From Lysinibacillus xylanilyticus (lineage in GTDB: Bacteria; Bacillota; Bacilli; Bacillales_A; Planococcaceae), in assembly GCF_001708185.1 (NCBI RefSeq), contig NZ_MDDN01000014.1, positions 45,443 through 109,442 of the forward strand: a stretch of DNA of 64,000 bases. Direction: 5' to 3'. Shown piece after piece: positions 44,922-58,435 of the stretch. Positions within the stretch are counted from its first letter, which is position 1; every line of letters starts with the position of its first letter. The notes below the pieces were generated by a model, which had not been told where the DNA came from, searched no databases, and was given only the letters and a program-made list of their open reading frames with translations. The translations under genes and the position numbers were made by a program.

Positions 44922-45596
44922 CTACTTATTTTCAAAGGCTAGTAATTGTTTCGGATTAATATATTTTCCGTTATCTAGTACTTCAAAATGCAAGTGAACG
45001 CCAGCTGCTTGGTTCCACTCATTGTCAGTCGCTTTTCCAAGCGCTTGACCTTGTGTTACCTCATCGCCTTCTTTTACAGCAATGTCCTTTACAGAGCTAT
45101 AATGTGTTTGCTTACCATCTGCATGCTCAATAACAATTTTATTGCCCGTAAATGCATCTAGTTTTACTTCTAGTACTTTACCACTCATAGCAGCAAGTAC
45201 TTCAAATTCTTCACCATTCATAGAAAGAGAAATACCAGAAGATGTCGTAAATGTTTGATTAAATACCATTAGTGCTTTTTCACGTGACTCTGCATTAGCC
45301 TCTACTTCATAAAACTCTTGTGAAACTTGGACTTTACTTAAATCTGCTTCCTTGAATGGGTACTTCATAGTTTCTGTACGTGCATTTGTTTCAACTACAG
45401 GACCTGAATCTACTTCTGCTACTTCTGATGACGGAGCCTCTTCTACTTTCGATACGAGACTATTGTAACCAAATAGCATTCCTGCTAGCATTAGAGCGCC
45501 ACCTCCGTAAACTGCTGGCCAAAACCACGGTTTCTTCTGTACTTGAACTTTTTCATTTTGATCTTGAGAAGTTTTACTATTTTTATCCTCTCTCAT
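44922..45596 (-). CDS. spoIIQ: Stage II sporulation protein Q
   Basis: Forespore membrane protein that joins with the mother-cell SpoIIIAH to form the engulfment zipper and feeding channel. Short cytoplasmic N-terminus, one membrane segment (about residues 24-43, FWPAVYGGGALMLAGM), then an M23/LytM domain ending AAGVHLHFEVLDNGKYINP. HLHF is present, but no HxxxD zinc motif is seen earlier in the domain, in keeping with a degenerate, non-hydrolytic SpoIIQ. The ATG at 45596 is chosen because AGAGGTG is correctly spaced. It lies just downstream of spoIID. Confidence 0.93.
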   Translation of the reverse strand: MREDKNSKTSQDQNEKVQVQKKPWFWPAVYGGGALMLAGMLFGYNSLVSKVEEAPSSEVAEVDSGPVVETNARTETMKYPFKEADLSKVQVSQEFYEVEANAESREKALMVFNQTFTTSSGISLSMNGEEFEVLAAMSGKVLEVKLDAFTGNKIVIEHADGKQTHYSSVKDIAVKEGDEVTQGQALGKATDNEWNQAAGVHLHFEVLDNGKYINPKQLLAFENK

Positions 45597-45633
45597 TTTC
45601 ATCACCTCTAGTTGCAGTGTGAACAACTAGAAG

Positions 45634-46575
45634 TTATTTTAAACATGCATCTATCGATTTTATTTCAATATCTTGATAATAATAGTGTAAAATTTCGGTA
45701 GCAGTTTTCCCATTACTGGCCATTGCCTCTGCTCCGTATTGACTCATTCCTACCCCATGCCCGTATCCTTTCGTGCTAACCTGTACATTTCCTGTAGCGG
45801 CATTATATGAAATTTTAAAATCCGTTGATGGTATTTGTAAAAGTGTTCGAACTTCTCGACCTGACCACACATTCTTGCCTAGCTGCATGCGCTCAACACG
45901 TCCGGAATCATTTAAAAATAACTGTAGACGGTTGAAATCACTTGCCTGCCATTTAACAGGCCACAGTGCATTCCATTCCTTTAATGTCCATTCCTTTATA
46001 GCTGAAAACTTTGGTGATGATTGATCAGTTACACTTGCAACACTTTGTAAATATGGCAGATCATTTCCACCATAACCGTAGGCACTCTCTGTTTTACCGT
46101 TGCTAGTAGAGTGAAACATTGCCGTAATTAATTCATTATTATATAGAAGAACTTGTCCTTTCGTTTCGTTAATGGCCTCGACAATTTTCTTTTCATTCCC
46201 CGGGAAATTGCTAGTCCAGTTCGCTTTTCTTTGCTCCTTATTGTAAAAAACTTGTCTAGCCACTGTAGGAGCGATGGCTATTTTACCGTAATTTGTCGAT
46301 TTCAATGCGTATGTTCTCGCTGCAATTGCCTGCGCTTTTAAAGCTTCTTTTTTAAACGAAACGGGCATTTCTGCAGCAACTACACCAGTCACATACGTTT
46401 CTAAAGGGATTTTCTCCTGTTGTCCCTCCACTTCTATAAAGATTTCACAAGCCTTCTCTGTTGTTGTTATTGCAGGTAAATCCTCAACCGAATATCTTTC
46501 ACCTAATGCCACAGGAAGCATATATAATGCTCCAATCAAACTAATTATGCCTATACTCATTATCCATTTTTTCAT
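45634..46575 (-). CDS. spoIID: Stage II sporulation protein D (lytic transglycosylase)
   Basis: Peptidoglycan-cleaving enzyme of the mother-cell membrane needed for septal thinning and engulfment. An N-terminal membrane anchor (about 3-25) is followed by the SpoIID domain with the catalytic Glu in GVVAAEMPVSFKKEALKAQA, IAARTYALK, YHSTSNGKTE-like core and GYGHGVGMSQYGAEAMA. The ATG at 46575 is preferred; a TTG at 46602 is possible, and neither has a strong ribosome site. About 313 aa, a normal length. Confidence 0.93.
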   Translation of the reverse strand: MKKWIMSIGIISLIGALYMLPVALGERYSVEDLPAITTTEKACEIFIEVEGQQEKIPLETYVTGVVAAEMPVSFKKEALKAQAIAARTYALKSTNYGKIAIAPTVARQVFYNKEQRKANWTSNFPGNEKKIVEAINETKGQVLLYNNELITAMFHSTSNGKTESAYGYGGNDLPYLQSVASVTDQSSPKFSAIKEWTLKEWNALWPVKWQASDFNRLQLFLNDSGRVERMQLGKNVWSGREVRTLLQIPSTDFKISYNAATGNVQVSTKGYGHGVGMSQYGAEAMASNGKTATEILHYYYQDIEIKSIDACLK

Positions 46576-46686
46576 AAAGAATACTATGCTAGAAATCTTC
46601 AAAATATGAGGATGTTAGCGAAGTACGCTTCCATACGCATAGGAAAACATGATTAGAGCGGGCTATCTAAAAATGGCTTTTCACCG

Positions 46687-46777
46687 TAACGTGAGGTTGA
46701 TTTCCGTTCCGACTAGGCGCTTTCCTGTGGGCGTCCAGCCGGAACGGTAATCAACTTATAACATGGCATACGTTTTA
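46687..46777. repeat. Compact copy of the dispersed palindromic element
   Basis: TAACGTGAGGTTGATTTCCG at one end, TAATCAACTTATAACATGGC then ATACGTTTTA at the other. The central part (46696-46755) is an almost perfect palindrome with arms of about 25 bases around GGCGCTTTCCTGTGGGCG. The ends match the larger element at 43651-44094. It lies between spoIID and murA. Confidence 0.8.
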
Positions 46778-46795
46778 ATACGTTAACTACAAAAG

Positions 46796-46830
46796 AAAAA
46801 CCCTCTGCTCGAACTCAAGCAAAGGGTTTT
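46796..46830 (-). terminator. Terminator of murA
   Basis: Stem AAAACCCTTTGCT / AGCAGAGGGTTTT (one mismatch) with an eight-base loop, then TCTTTTG on the minus strand, ten bases after the stop. Confidence 0.82.
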
Positions 46831-46839
46831 GACATTTAT

Positions 46840-48153
46840 TTAGTTTGTTGGTAATTCAACAGCTGATTCCTCATTGATGATTACATCTTCAACTGGTACA
46901 CGTTCAATATTTGCGCCAAGAGCAGCCAGTTTGCCGTGGAAATCAACGTAACCACGATCTAAGTGATGAAGTTTTGTAACTCTAGTTACACCTTCAGATA
47001 CAAGACCTGCTAAAATTAGTGCAGCCGCCGCTCGTAAATCTGTCGCCATCACTTCAGCACCCTGAAGACCTACAGGCCCTTCGATAAACACAGAACGTCC
47101 TTCTATTTTAGCACTGGCATTCATACGACGGAACTCTTCAACATGCATAAAACGATTTTCAAAAACCGTTTCCGTAATTATACTCGTACCTTCTGCAGTT
47201 AACATCAAGGCCATCATTTGGGATTGCATGTCTGTTGGGAATCCTGGATGTGGCATTGTTTTAATATCGACAGCTTTTAATGTATTAGGAACACGTACAC
47301 GGATGCCCTCATCTAGTTCAATAACTTCTACACCCATTTCACGCATCTTTGCGATTAATGCTGTCATATGCTCAGGAACAGCATTTTCAATCGTTACATC
47401 GCCTTTTGTAATTGCTGCTGCAACCATAAATGTGCCAGCTTCAATACGGTCAGGAATAATATGATGTTCTGTTCCATACAATGTATCGACACCTTCGATA
47501 CGAATCGTATTCGTACCTGCACCGATGACACGGCCACCCATATTATTAATAAAGTTTGCAAGATCTACAATTTCAGGCTCTTTCGCTGCGTTTTCAATTA
47601 CAGTTGTCCCTTGTGCTAAAGCTGCAGCTGTCATAATATTTTCTGTTGCCCCAACGCTAGGGAAGTCCAAATACACATTGGCGCCTTTTAAACGTCCTTC
47701 TGCCTTCGCTTCTACATACCCATGACCAAAGGAGATTTTTGCTCCCATAGCCTCAAAGCCCTTTAAATGTAACTCAATTGGGCGAGAACCGATTGCACAG
47801 CCCCCTGGTAAAGCAACACGAGCATAGCCATTTCGAGCAAGTAAAGAACCCATCACTAAAATCGATGCACGCATTTTACTGACAAATTCAAACTGCGCTT
47901 CACTAGAAAGTTCTTTTGTTGTATCTATATATACTGTATTGTCTTCCGGTATATATGTAACCGCCGCGTTTAGACTTTTAAGTACTTCATTTATAGTAAA
48001 GACATCTGCTAAGTTAGGGACTTCTTTAATTACATTTTCTCCTTCAGAAGCAAGTAAAGCCGCCGCTAGGATTGGTAACACTGCATTTTTTGCGCCCTCT
48101 ACACGTACTTTTCCCTGTAGCTTTTTGCCGCCAGTCACTATTATTTTTTCCAC
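46840..48153 (-). CDS. murA: UDP-N-acetylglucosamine 1-carboxyvinyltransferase
   Basis: First committed step of peptidoglycan synthesis: adds enolpyruvate from PEP to UDP-GlcNAc. EPSP-synthase fold with the motifs [20 protein letters not shown], the catalytic Cys in [18 protein letters not shown] (about residue 117, the fosfomycin target), and [13 protein letters not shown]. The start is GTG at 48153, eight bases after GGAGG, giving 437 aa; the upstream TTG is not needed. By position (next to spoIID) this is the murAA homologue. A terminator follows. Confidence 0.95.
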   Translation of the reverse strand: MEKIIVTGGKKLQGKVRVEGAKNAVLPILAAALLASEGENVIKEVPNLADVFTINEVLKSLNAAVTYIPEDNTVYIDTTKELSSEAQFEFVSKMRASILVMGSLLARNGYARVALPGGCAIGSRPIELHLKGFEAMGAKISFGHGYVEAKAEGRLKGANVYLDFPSVGATENIMTAAALAQGTTVIENAAKEPEIVDLANFINNMGGRVIGAGTNTIRIEGVDTLYGTEHHIIPDRIEAGTFMVAAAITKGDVTIENAVPEHMTALIAKMREMGVEVIELDEGIRVRVPNTLKAVDIKTMPHPGFPTDMQSQMMALMLTAEGTSIITETVFENRFMHVEEFRRMNASAKIEGRSVFIEGPVGLQGAEVMATDLRAAAALILAGLVSEGVTRVTKLHHLDRGYVDFHGKLAALGANIERVPVEDVIINEESAVELPTN

Positions 48154-48532
48154 CTTATGTCCCTCCGAATTCAATCTATTAACCTATCATATTTTTATTT
48201 TAACAAGAAGTATAATGTCATAATCAGTAAACAAACAACTCTATAGTACAACTTTTCTTACGCTCGTTCAAGCATCCAAATCACTATTTTAAGACATTTA
48301 TTGATATTTTGCTATTTATTTATTGTACGCATTATTTTTTTTTTTGTGAATGACCAATAACATGGAAGAAAAGCATTAATTTCTAATTACTTACCCAAAG
48401 ATTTATGAACAAAAACAAAAATCTAATGGGTTTTTTAACACTTATATTTACATATTTCAAAGGACCACATAATAATATTATAAAGTCCTGTGAAATATGT
48501 AATTTCCATCAAAAGATAGGCATAAGGGGCTA
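48154..48532. other. Intergenic region between ywzB and murA
   Basis: AT-rich. Contains an almost perfect 14-base inverted repeat, ATATTTCAAAGGAC (48452-48465) and GTCCTGTGAAATAT (48485-48498), without a T tract, and a plus-strand frame at 48405-48626 that I regard as chance. The murA promoter is likely near the left end. Confidence 0.45.
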
Positions 48533-48772
48533 TCAAAATAAATACGGAAGTTTTCCTGACCAGTTTGAAATTTGGAGAAAGAAATTTGAAACAGCTGATC
48601 CTATCACAATACTTAATAAAATATAAATTAACTGAACTTGAAATACTCTATTCTTCTTGAAGAGCTTTTCTAGCATAAAAGCTTGTAGCGCGTAAAAAGT
48701 AATAGCGATAAAAAATATATGCGATAAAATTCCTATTAAGGCTTCTTGTCCTATGGCCTCATACATTTCCAT
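48533..48772 (-). CDS. ywzB: YwzB-family (DUF1146) membrane protein
   Basis: 79 aa with two hydrophobic segments: about 11-33 (LIGILSHIFFIAITFYALQA) and 47-66 (VQLIYILLSIVIGSAVSNFF). This pattern and the place between the ATP synthase operon and murA match YwzB/DUF1146 of Bacillales. Function unknown. It is separated from atpC by a terminator, so it has its own promoter. Confidence 0.88.
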   Translation of the reverse strand: MEMYEAIGQEALIGILSHIFFIAITFYALQAFMLEKLFKKNRVFQVQLIYILLSIVIGSAVSNFFLQISNWSGKLPYLF

Positions 48773-48834
48773 GTCGGTTCCTCCATATTCATTTCTCTGG
48801 CAGCACTCTAAAAGGCTGCATTTGGGATAAAGTT

Positions 48835-48865
48835 AAAAAACGGACAGATATTGAATCTGCCCGTT
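48835..48865 (-). terminator. Terminator of the atp operon
   Basis: Stem AACGGGCAGAT / ATCTGTCCGTT (one mismatch) with loop TCAAT, then TTTT on the minus strand, shortly after the atpC stop. Confidence 0.88.
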
Positions 48866-48875
48866 AAAATTTGAA

Positions 48876-49301
<426 letters not shown>

Positions 49302-49307
49302 CTAGTA

Positions 49308-51654
<2,347 letters not shown>

Positions 51655-51677
51655 TTAATCAAGTGACTAGCACGAAC

Positions 51678-53198
<1,521 letters not shown>

Positions 53199-53214
53199 TC
53201 ACATTTCTAAATTA

Positions 53215-53751
53215 TTAACCGATTAATTCACGTTTTAGACGCTCAAGCTTGTTCGCTACTGAGCTATCATAAATATGGTTACCGATTTGAACACGAATCC
53301 CACCAAGTAAAGATGGATCGATTTCGTTTGTAATGTTTAATGATTGTTTCCCAACAAGTTTCGAAAAAGCTGCCGAAATATTAGCGCTTTCTTCAGTAGA
53401 AAGTGCACGAGTTGAGAATACTGTAGCATCTGCAGAACCTTGTGCTTGTGCAGCAAGTTCAGCATATGCTGTTGCGATTAGCTTCACTTCGTTTACACGT
53501 TTTTTCTCAACAAGTAGTTGAACTGTGTGTAAAACTTCTGGAGTTGCACCAGCAAAGATTTCAGCTATTATTTGTTTCTTACGTTCGATAGAGAACTTAG
53601 GAGCATTTAAAAGTGTTAAAAAATCAGGAGATTCATTGATAACTTTTGTTAGCTCATTTAAGTCTGCCCCAACTTCTGCAAGAATGTTTTTTTGTTGCGC
53701 TAATTCAAAAAGCGCTTGAGCGTAACGTTTTGCTACAGTTGAATTACTCAT
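53215..53751 (-). CDS. atpH: F1Fo ATP synthase delta subunit
   Basis: Peripheral-stalk cap linking F1 to the b subunits. N-terminal helical bundle [18 protein letters not shown] and the conserved C-terminal [20 protein letters not shown]. 178 aa. The start overlaps the stop of atpF by four bases (ATGA). Confidence 0.96.
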   Translation of the reverse strand: MSNSTVAKRYAQALFELAQQKNILAEVGADLNELTKVINESPDFLTLLNAPKFSIERKKQIIAEIFAGATPEVLHTVQLLVEKKRVNEVKLIATAYAELAAQAQGSADATVFSTRALSTEESANISAAFSKLVGKQSLNITNEIDPSLLGGIRVQIGNHIYDSSVANKLERLKRELIG

Positions 53752-54266
53752 CGAGCTTCCCCTGCCTTCGCAATCGTCTCTTCAATTAGAGCACGGTTGT
53801 CTGCCTCAGAAATCTCTTTGCTAAGGACTTTAGATGCTGCAAGTACAGATAATGAAACGACTTCATCACGTACTGCTGCAATAGCTTTTTCTTTTTCAGA
53901 CTCAATTTCACGTAAAGCCGATTCTTTTAAGCGGTTTGCTTCATTGCGTGCTGCAGTAAGAATTTCTTCTTTTTGCACTTCGCCTTGCTTCTTAGCGCTT
54001 TCAACAATCGATTGTGCTTCCGTACGAGCTTCTTTAAGAAGGCTCTTTTGTTCTTCTAAAAATTGGTGCGAATCTTTGCGCGCTTTTTCAGCTGCTTCGA
54101 TTTCACTTGCTACTAATTCTTCACGTTGTTGCATGATGCCCATAAGTGGACCCCAAGCGAACTTTTTAAGTAACACCATTAACAATAAGAAGATAACTAA
54201 TGTTGAAACGATGTCCCCGCCATTAAAACCAGTGCCGGCACCTAGTACAAGATAATCTAAAAACAC
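53748..54266 (-). CDS. atpF: F1Fo ATP synthase b subunit
   Basis: Peripheral stalk: one N-terminal membrane segment (about 17-35, [20 protein letters not shown]) followed by a long charged helix rich in Glu, Ala, Lys and Arg that forms the dimeric stalk. Begins with GTG at 54266 after GGAGTG. 172 aa. Confidence 0.95.
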   Translation of the reverse strand: MFLDYLVLGAGTGFNGGDIVSTLVIFLLLMVLLKKFAWGPLMGIMQQREELVASEIEAAEKARKDSHQFLEEQKSLLKEARTEAQSIVESAKKQGEVQKEEILTAARNEANRLKESALREIESEKEKAIAAVRDEVVSLSVLAASKVLSKEISEADNRALIEETIAKAGEAR

Positions 54267-54381
54267 GATTGTTTCACTCCCTTCAAGAGCTATGACTTCA
54301 ACATAATAATTTAAATACTTGAAAACTACCTATTTTAAAAAGCTATATTTACACATAGCTTTTATCAGTTCCAAAATGAAG

Positions 54382-54440
54382 GGCGAAGTTTCATCTGAGA
54401 ATCCTGCTTCGCCACTAGTCAAATTCAGTGTACAACTGAA

Positions 54441-54442
<2 letters not shown>
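54382..54442 (-). promoter_or_regulatory. Two hairpins between atpE and atpF
   Basis: GGCGAAG / CTTCGCC (54382-54413) and AATTCAG / CTGAATT (54422-54442, overlapping the atpE stop). Such structures after the c-subunit gene may protect the upstream mRNA or slow entry into atpF, helping to make more c than b subunit. Function inferred. Confidence 0.5.
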
Positions 54443-54704
<262 letters not shown>

Positions 54705-54729
54705 TCAAGCATAAAGTGTATGCTTTATA

Positions 54730-55461
<732 letters not shown>

Positions 55462-55488
55462 TCACCTCTCTTTCTAATTTAAAGCACA

Positions 55489-55860
55489 TTAGCGGTTCCT
55501 TACTTGTGACACAATTCTCTCGACAAAGAGAAAAACGTACGGAATCATTAGCCCTATGACCGTGCTAATTAAGTGAAAATAGTTTGGCAACGAAATTGCT
55601 AGAGCGACTGCCGCTACACCTGATCCAAAGCGAAGTGCTGTACCAAGCGAGCCTATTTTCTTCCCTTCACTAATGGATCGATCAAACTTCTCCATACGGC
55701 GAACTAAAATCCAAAAATTATACGTACCAAATAATGCACCGATTGCGATGCCCGCAAAAACCGTCTGATAGGGCGTAAACCCCCAACCTAATGCACAGAG
55801 TGCGAGCAAAAAAAATAACGCTCTCTTCTGCACAGCAAAAATGTGATGCAAATCTAGCAT
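55489..55860 (-). CDS. atpI: AtpI-like assembly protein
   Basis: 123 aa with four hydrophobic segments, first in the operon. AtpI proteins help c-ring assembly and may be linked with Mg import. The sequence AGIAIGALFGTYNFWILVRR and the place upstream of atpB support the call. Confidence 0.85.
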   Translation of the reverse strand: MLDLHHIFAVQKRALFFLLALCALGWGFTPYQTVFAGIAIGALFGTYNFWILVRRMEKFDRSISEGKKIGSLGTALRFGSGVAAVALAISLPNYFHLISTVIGLMIPYVFLFVERIVSQVRNR

Positions 55861-56140
55861 TGGTTTGTAATCTCCTGAATCATTTTTTCGAGTAAAGAAA
55901 ACGTTTGCTGACCACTACGTGAAATCAGAAAAGAGCAGTGAAAAACACTACTCACAGCGGAATAGTAACGGGAGAGTCATTTTGAAATTACAGGTGTAAA
56001 TTCTAAAAAATGTCTTACACCCCGAAACGCACAAAACGTTGCAAATCGACAGTATTGTTTTAACTGTCAATTTAGTAGAAACTTGATATAACAAGTGTTT
56101 CAACGTCTATAAACGACTAGAAACCCTTATCATTATTACC
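55861..56140 (-). promoter_or_regulatory. Long structured leader of the atp operon
   Basis: About 280 bases between the candidate promoter and atpI. It includes hairpins GACAGT / ACTGTC, GGTGTAA / TTACACC and GAGTAGTG / CACTGCTC. No reading frame with a ribosome site was seen. Confidence 0.45.
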
Positions 56141-56147
56141 CTTTGTA

Positions 56148-56176
56148 AGCATACAATAGGAGATATTTGAAGTCAA
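56148..56176 (-). promoter_or_regulatory. Candidate SigA promoter of the atp operon
   Basis: TTGACT (56171-56176), 17-base spacer, TATGCT (56148-56153) on the minus strand. Confidence 0.6.
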
Positions 56177-56278
56177 TTAGTAAAGGAGAAAAACTTCACA
56201 GCCACTATATTCTTGTCAAATTGTTGACAAATTTGTGTATGAAATTTCATAGTTTCAAAATCAAACTTCACAGTTATG

Positions 56279-56324
56279 CAAAAAAAAGCTAATTTACGAC
56301 GCGTTTATGCTCGTAAATTAGCTT
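56279..56324 (-). terminator. Terminator of mnaA
   Basis: Perfect 14-bp stem AAGCTAATTTACGA / TCGTAAATTAGCTT with an 11-base loop, followed by TTTTTTT on the minus strand; 53 bases after the stop. Confidence 0.9.
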
Positions 56325-56376
56325 ACCCATCAAAATAGGTACATTAGACTCATTTTTCAGTTTCAAATATAGTACA

Positions 56377-57495
56377 TTACTTGACTTTTTGTAAAAATTC
56401 TAGAAGAGCCTCTACAATACGCTCAGAAGCATGTCCATCTCCATAAGGATTTGATGCTTTCGCCATTGCTTCGTAGGCATTTGTATCTTCTATTAATTGT
56501 TTTGCTAAAGAATAGATTGTTTCTTCTTCCGTTCCGGCTAACTTTAATGTCCCTGCTGCGATACCTTCCGGACGCTCTGTTGTGTCTCTCAGTACTAGAA
56601 CTGGTTTGCCTAATGAAGGAGCTTCTTCTTGGACGCCACCAGAGTCAGTTAAAATCATATATGAATTTGCCGCAAAGTTATGGAAATCAAAGACTTCAAG
56701 AGGTTCGATTAAATGTACACGCTTGTGATCTCCTAAAATTTCATTAGCAATTTCTCGTACAGCTGGGTTCATATGCACTGGATAAACAACTTGTACATCC
56801 TCATGCTCTGCTAATATTCTAGTAATTGCACGGAACATATGACGCATTGGTTCACCTAGGTTTTCACGGCGATGCGCTGTCAATAAAATCATACGATCTG
56901 AGCCTATTTTTTCTAGGACAGGATGTGAGTAATGTTCACTTACTGTAGTAGCTAATGCGTCGATAGCTGTATTACCCGTCACAAAAATAGTTTCAGGGTT
57001 TTTATTTTCATCTAAAAGATTTTTCTTTGACACTTCTGTCGGCGCGAAATGAAGGTCAGCCATGACACCTGTTAACTGACGGTTCATTTCCTCTGGGTAT
57101 GGTGAATATTTATTCCATGTACGAAGACCCGCTTCTACATGTCCGATAGCAATTTGGTTATAAAATGCTGCTAAACTTGCAATGAAAGTTGTTGCTGTAT
57201 CGCCATGTACTAAAACAATATCTGGCTTTGCTTCTTTCATGACTTTGTCTAAGCCTTGTAACGCATTCGTTGTCACGTCAATTAATGTTTGACGATCTTT
57301 CATAATATTTAAATCGTAGTCTGGTGTGATTTTAAATGTTTCTAATACTTGATCGAGCATTTGGCGATGTTGGGCTGTTACCGTAACAATCGATTCTATT
57401 TGCTCAGGATGCTTTTGTAATTCCAATACAAGCGGAGCCATTTTAATAGCTTCTGGTCTAGTACCGAAAATCGTCATTACTTTCCATTTTTTCAT
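56377..57495 (-). CDS. mnaA: UDP-N-acetylglucosamine 2-epimerase (non-hydrolysing)
   Basis: Interconverts UDP-GlcNAc and UDP-ManNAc in the cytosol, giving the precursor for teichoic acid linkage units or ManNAcA-containing polymers. Motifs: VMTIFGTRPEAIKMAPLVLE, GDTATTFIASLAAFY, VEAGLRTWNKYSPYPEEMNR, HRRENLGEPM and TDSGGVQEEAPSLGKPVLVL. The ATG at 57495 (MKKWKVMTIF) is preferred although the ribosome site AAAGGACGG is rather far; a GTG at 57510 is possible. 372 aa. It is placed between atpI and upp, unlike B. subtilis, and would supply the wecC/wecG-type pair near the S-layer gene. Confidence 0.94.
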   Translation of the reverse strand: MKKWKVMTIFGTRPEAIKMAPLVLELQKHPEQIESIVTVTAQHRQMLDQVLETFKITPDYDLNIMKDRQTLIDVTTNALQGLDKVMKEAKPDIVLVHGDTATTFIASLAAFYNQIAIGHVEAGLRTWNKYSPYPEEMNRQLTGVMADLHFAPTEVSKKNLLDENKNPETIFVTGNTAIDALATTVSEHYSHPVLEKIGSDRMILLTAHRRENLGEPMRHMFRAITRILAEHEDVQVVYPVHMNPAVREIANEILGDHKRVHLIEPLEVFDFHNFAANSYMILTDSGGVQEEAPSLGKPVLVLRDTTERPEGIAAGTLKLAGTEEETIYSLAKQLIEDTNAYEAMAKASNPYGDGHASERIVEALLEFLQKVK

Positions 57496-57614
57496 CAAAA
57501 CGATTTGCACCGTCCTTTATTATATTATATGAAAAGTGCTTTACTTCTATTGAACTGCTCCAGATGAGGCAAGCATTAGACTTCAAGAGAAGTATCGCCT
57601 AAACATACTAGGAA

Positions 57615-57636
57615 ACGTCCTTCAATATTGAAGGAC
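57615..57636 (-). terminator. Hairpin after upp
   Basis: CGTCCTTCA / TGAAGGACG with a four-base loop, followed by TTTCC on the minus strand. Confidence 0.65.
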
Positions 57637-57679
57637 GCTTTCAAAAGTTATAAGTTGCCTAAAAATTACATACACAGTA

Positions 57680-58309
57680 TTATTTCGTACCGAATAGACG
57701 ATCTCCTGCATCACCTAAACCAGGTACAATATAGCCGTGGTCATCTAATTTTTCATCAAGTGCAGCAATATAAATATCTACATCTGGATGTTCATCTTGA
57801 ATAACTTTTACACCCTCTGGCGCAGCGATTAAGCACATGAATTTAATGCTTTTCGCACCACGTTTTTTCAGTGAGTTGATCGCTTCCACCGCTGATCCAC
57901 CCGTTGCAAGCATTGGGTCTACAATGATGAAATCACGTTCTTCTACATCTGCAGGAAGTTTTGCATAGTACTCTACAGGTTTTAATGTTTCTGGATCACG
58001 ATAAAGACCGATATGACCAACTTTTGCAGCTGGAATTAGCTTTAATACGCCATCTACCATGCCGATACCTGCACGTAAAATCGGTACAATCGCAAGTTTT
58101 TTACCAGACAGTACTTTTGTTTTAGCAACTGTAACAGGTGTTTCAACTTCAATTTCCTCTACTGGCATATCACGTGTAATTTCGAATGCCATTAATGTTG
58201 CGACTTCGTCTACTAGCTCACGGAATTCTTTTGTGCCTGTATTCTTATCTCGAATATAAGTTAACTTGTGTTGGATTAGTGGATGATCAAATACGTATAC
58301 TTTGCTCAA
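57680..58309 (-). CDS. upp: Uracil phosphoribosyltransferase
   Basis: Salvages uracil to UMP with PRPP. Start TTG at 58309 after AGGAGCGAG. Motifs [15 protein letters not shown] and the PRPP loop [15 protein letters not shown], with the uracil-binding region [18 protein letters not shown] at the end. 209 aa, standard. Confidence 0.96.
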   Translation of the reverse strand: MSKVYVFDHPLIQHKLTYIRDKNTGTKEFRELVDEVATLMAFEITRDMPVEEIEVETPVTVAKTKVLSGKKLAIVPILRAGIGMVDGVLKLIPAAKVGHIGLYRDPETLKPVEYYAKLPADVEERDFIIVDPMLATGGSAVEAINSLKKRGAKSIKFMCLIAAPEGVKVIQDEHPDVDIYIAALDEKLDDHGYIVPGLGDAGDRLFGTK

Positions 58310-58367
58310 AGGGACTCGCTCCTAACCGTTCGGATTTCATTTTTATCTAACCTAGTATAACAGAAAA

Positions 58368-58403
58368 TAGGAGTCGTCTCAAAAATAAATTTGGGACAAC
58401 TCC
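58368..58403 (-). terminator. Hairpin after the EAL-domain gene
   Basis: Arms AGGAGTTGTCCCAAA and TTTGAGACGACTCCT with two mismatches, then ATTTTC on the minus strand. Confidence 0.65.
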
Positions 58404-58435
58404 TTTTCAAGAATGTTTACTACATATAAGAGCAA

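Noticed and set aside
48405..48626. 73-codon plus-strand frame opposite ywzB
   Set aside because: It overlaps the end of ywzB on the other strand and has no ribosome site; the cysteine pair in it is not a known motif.
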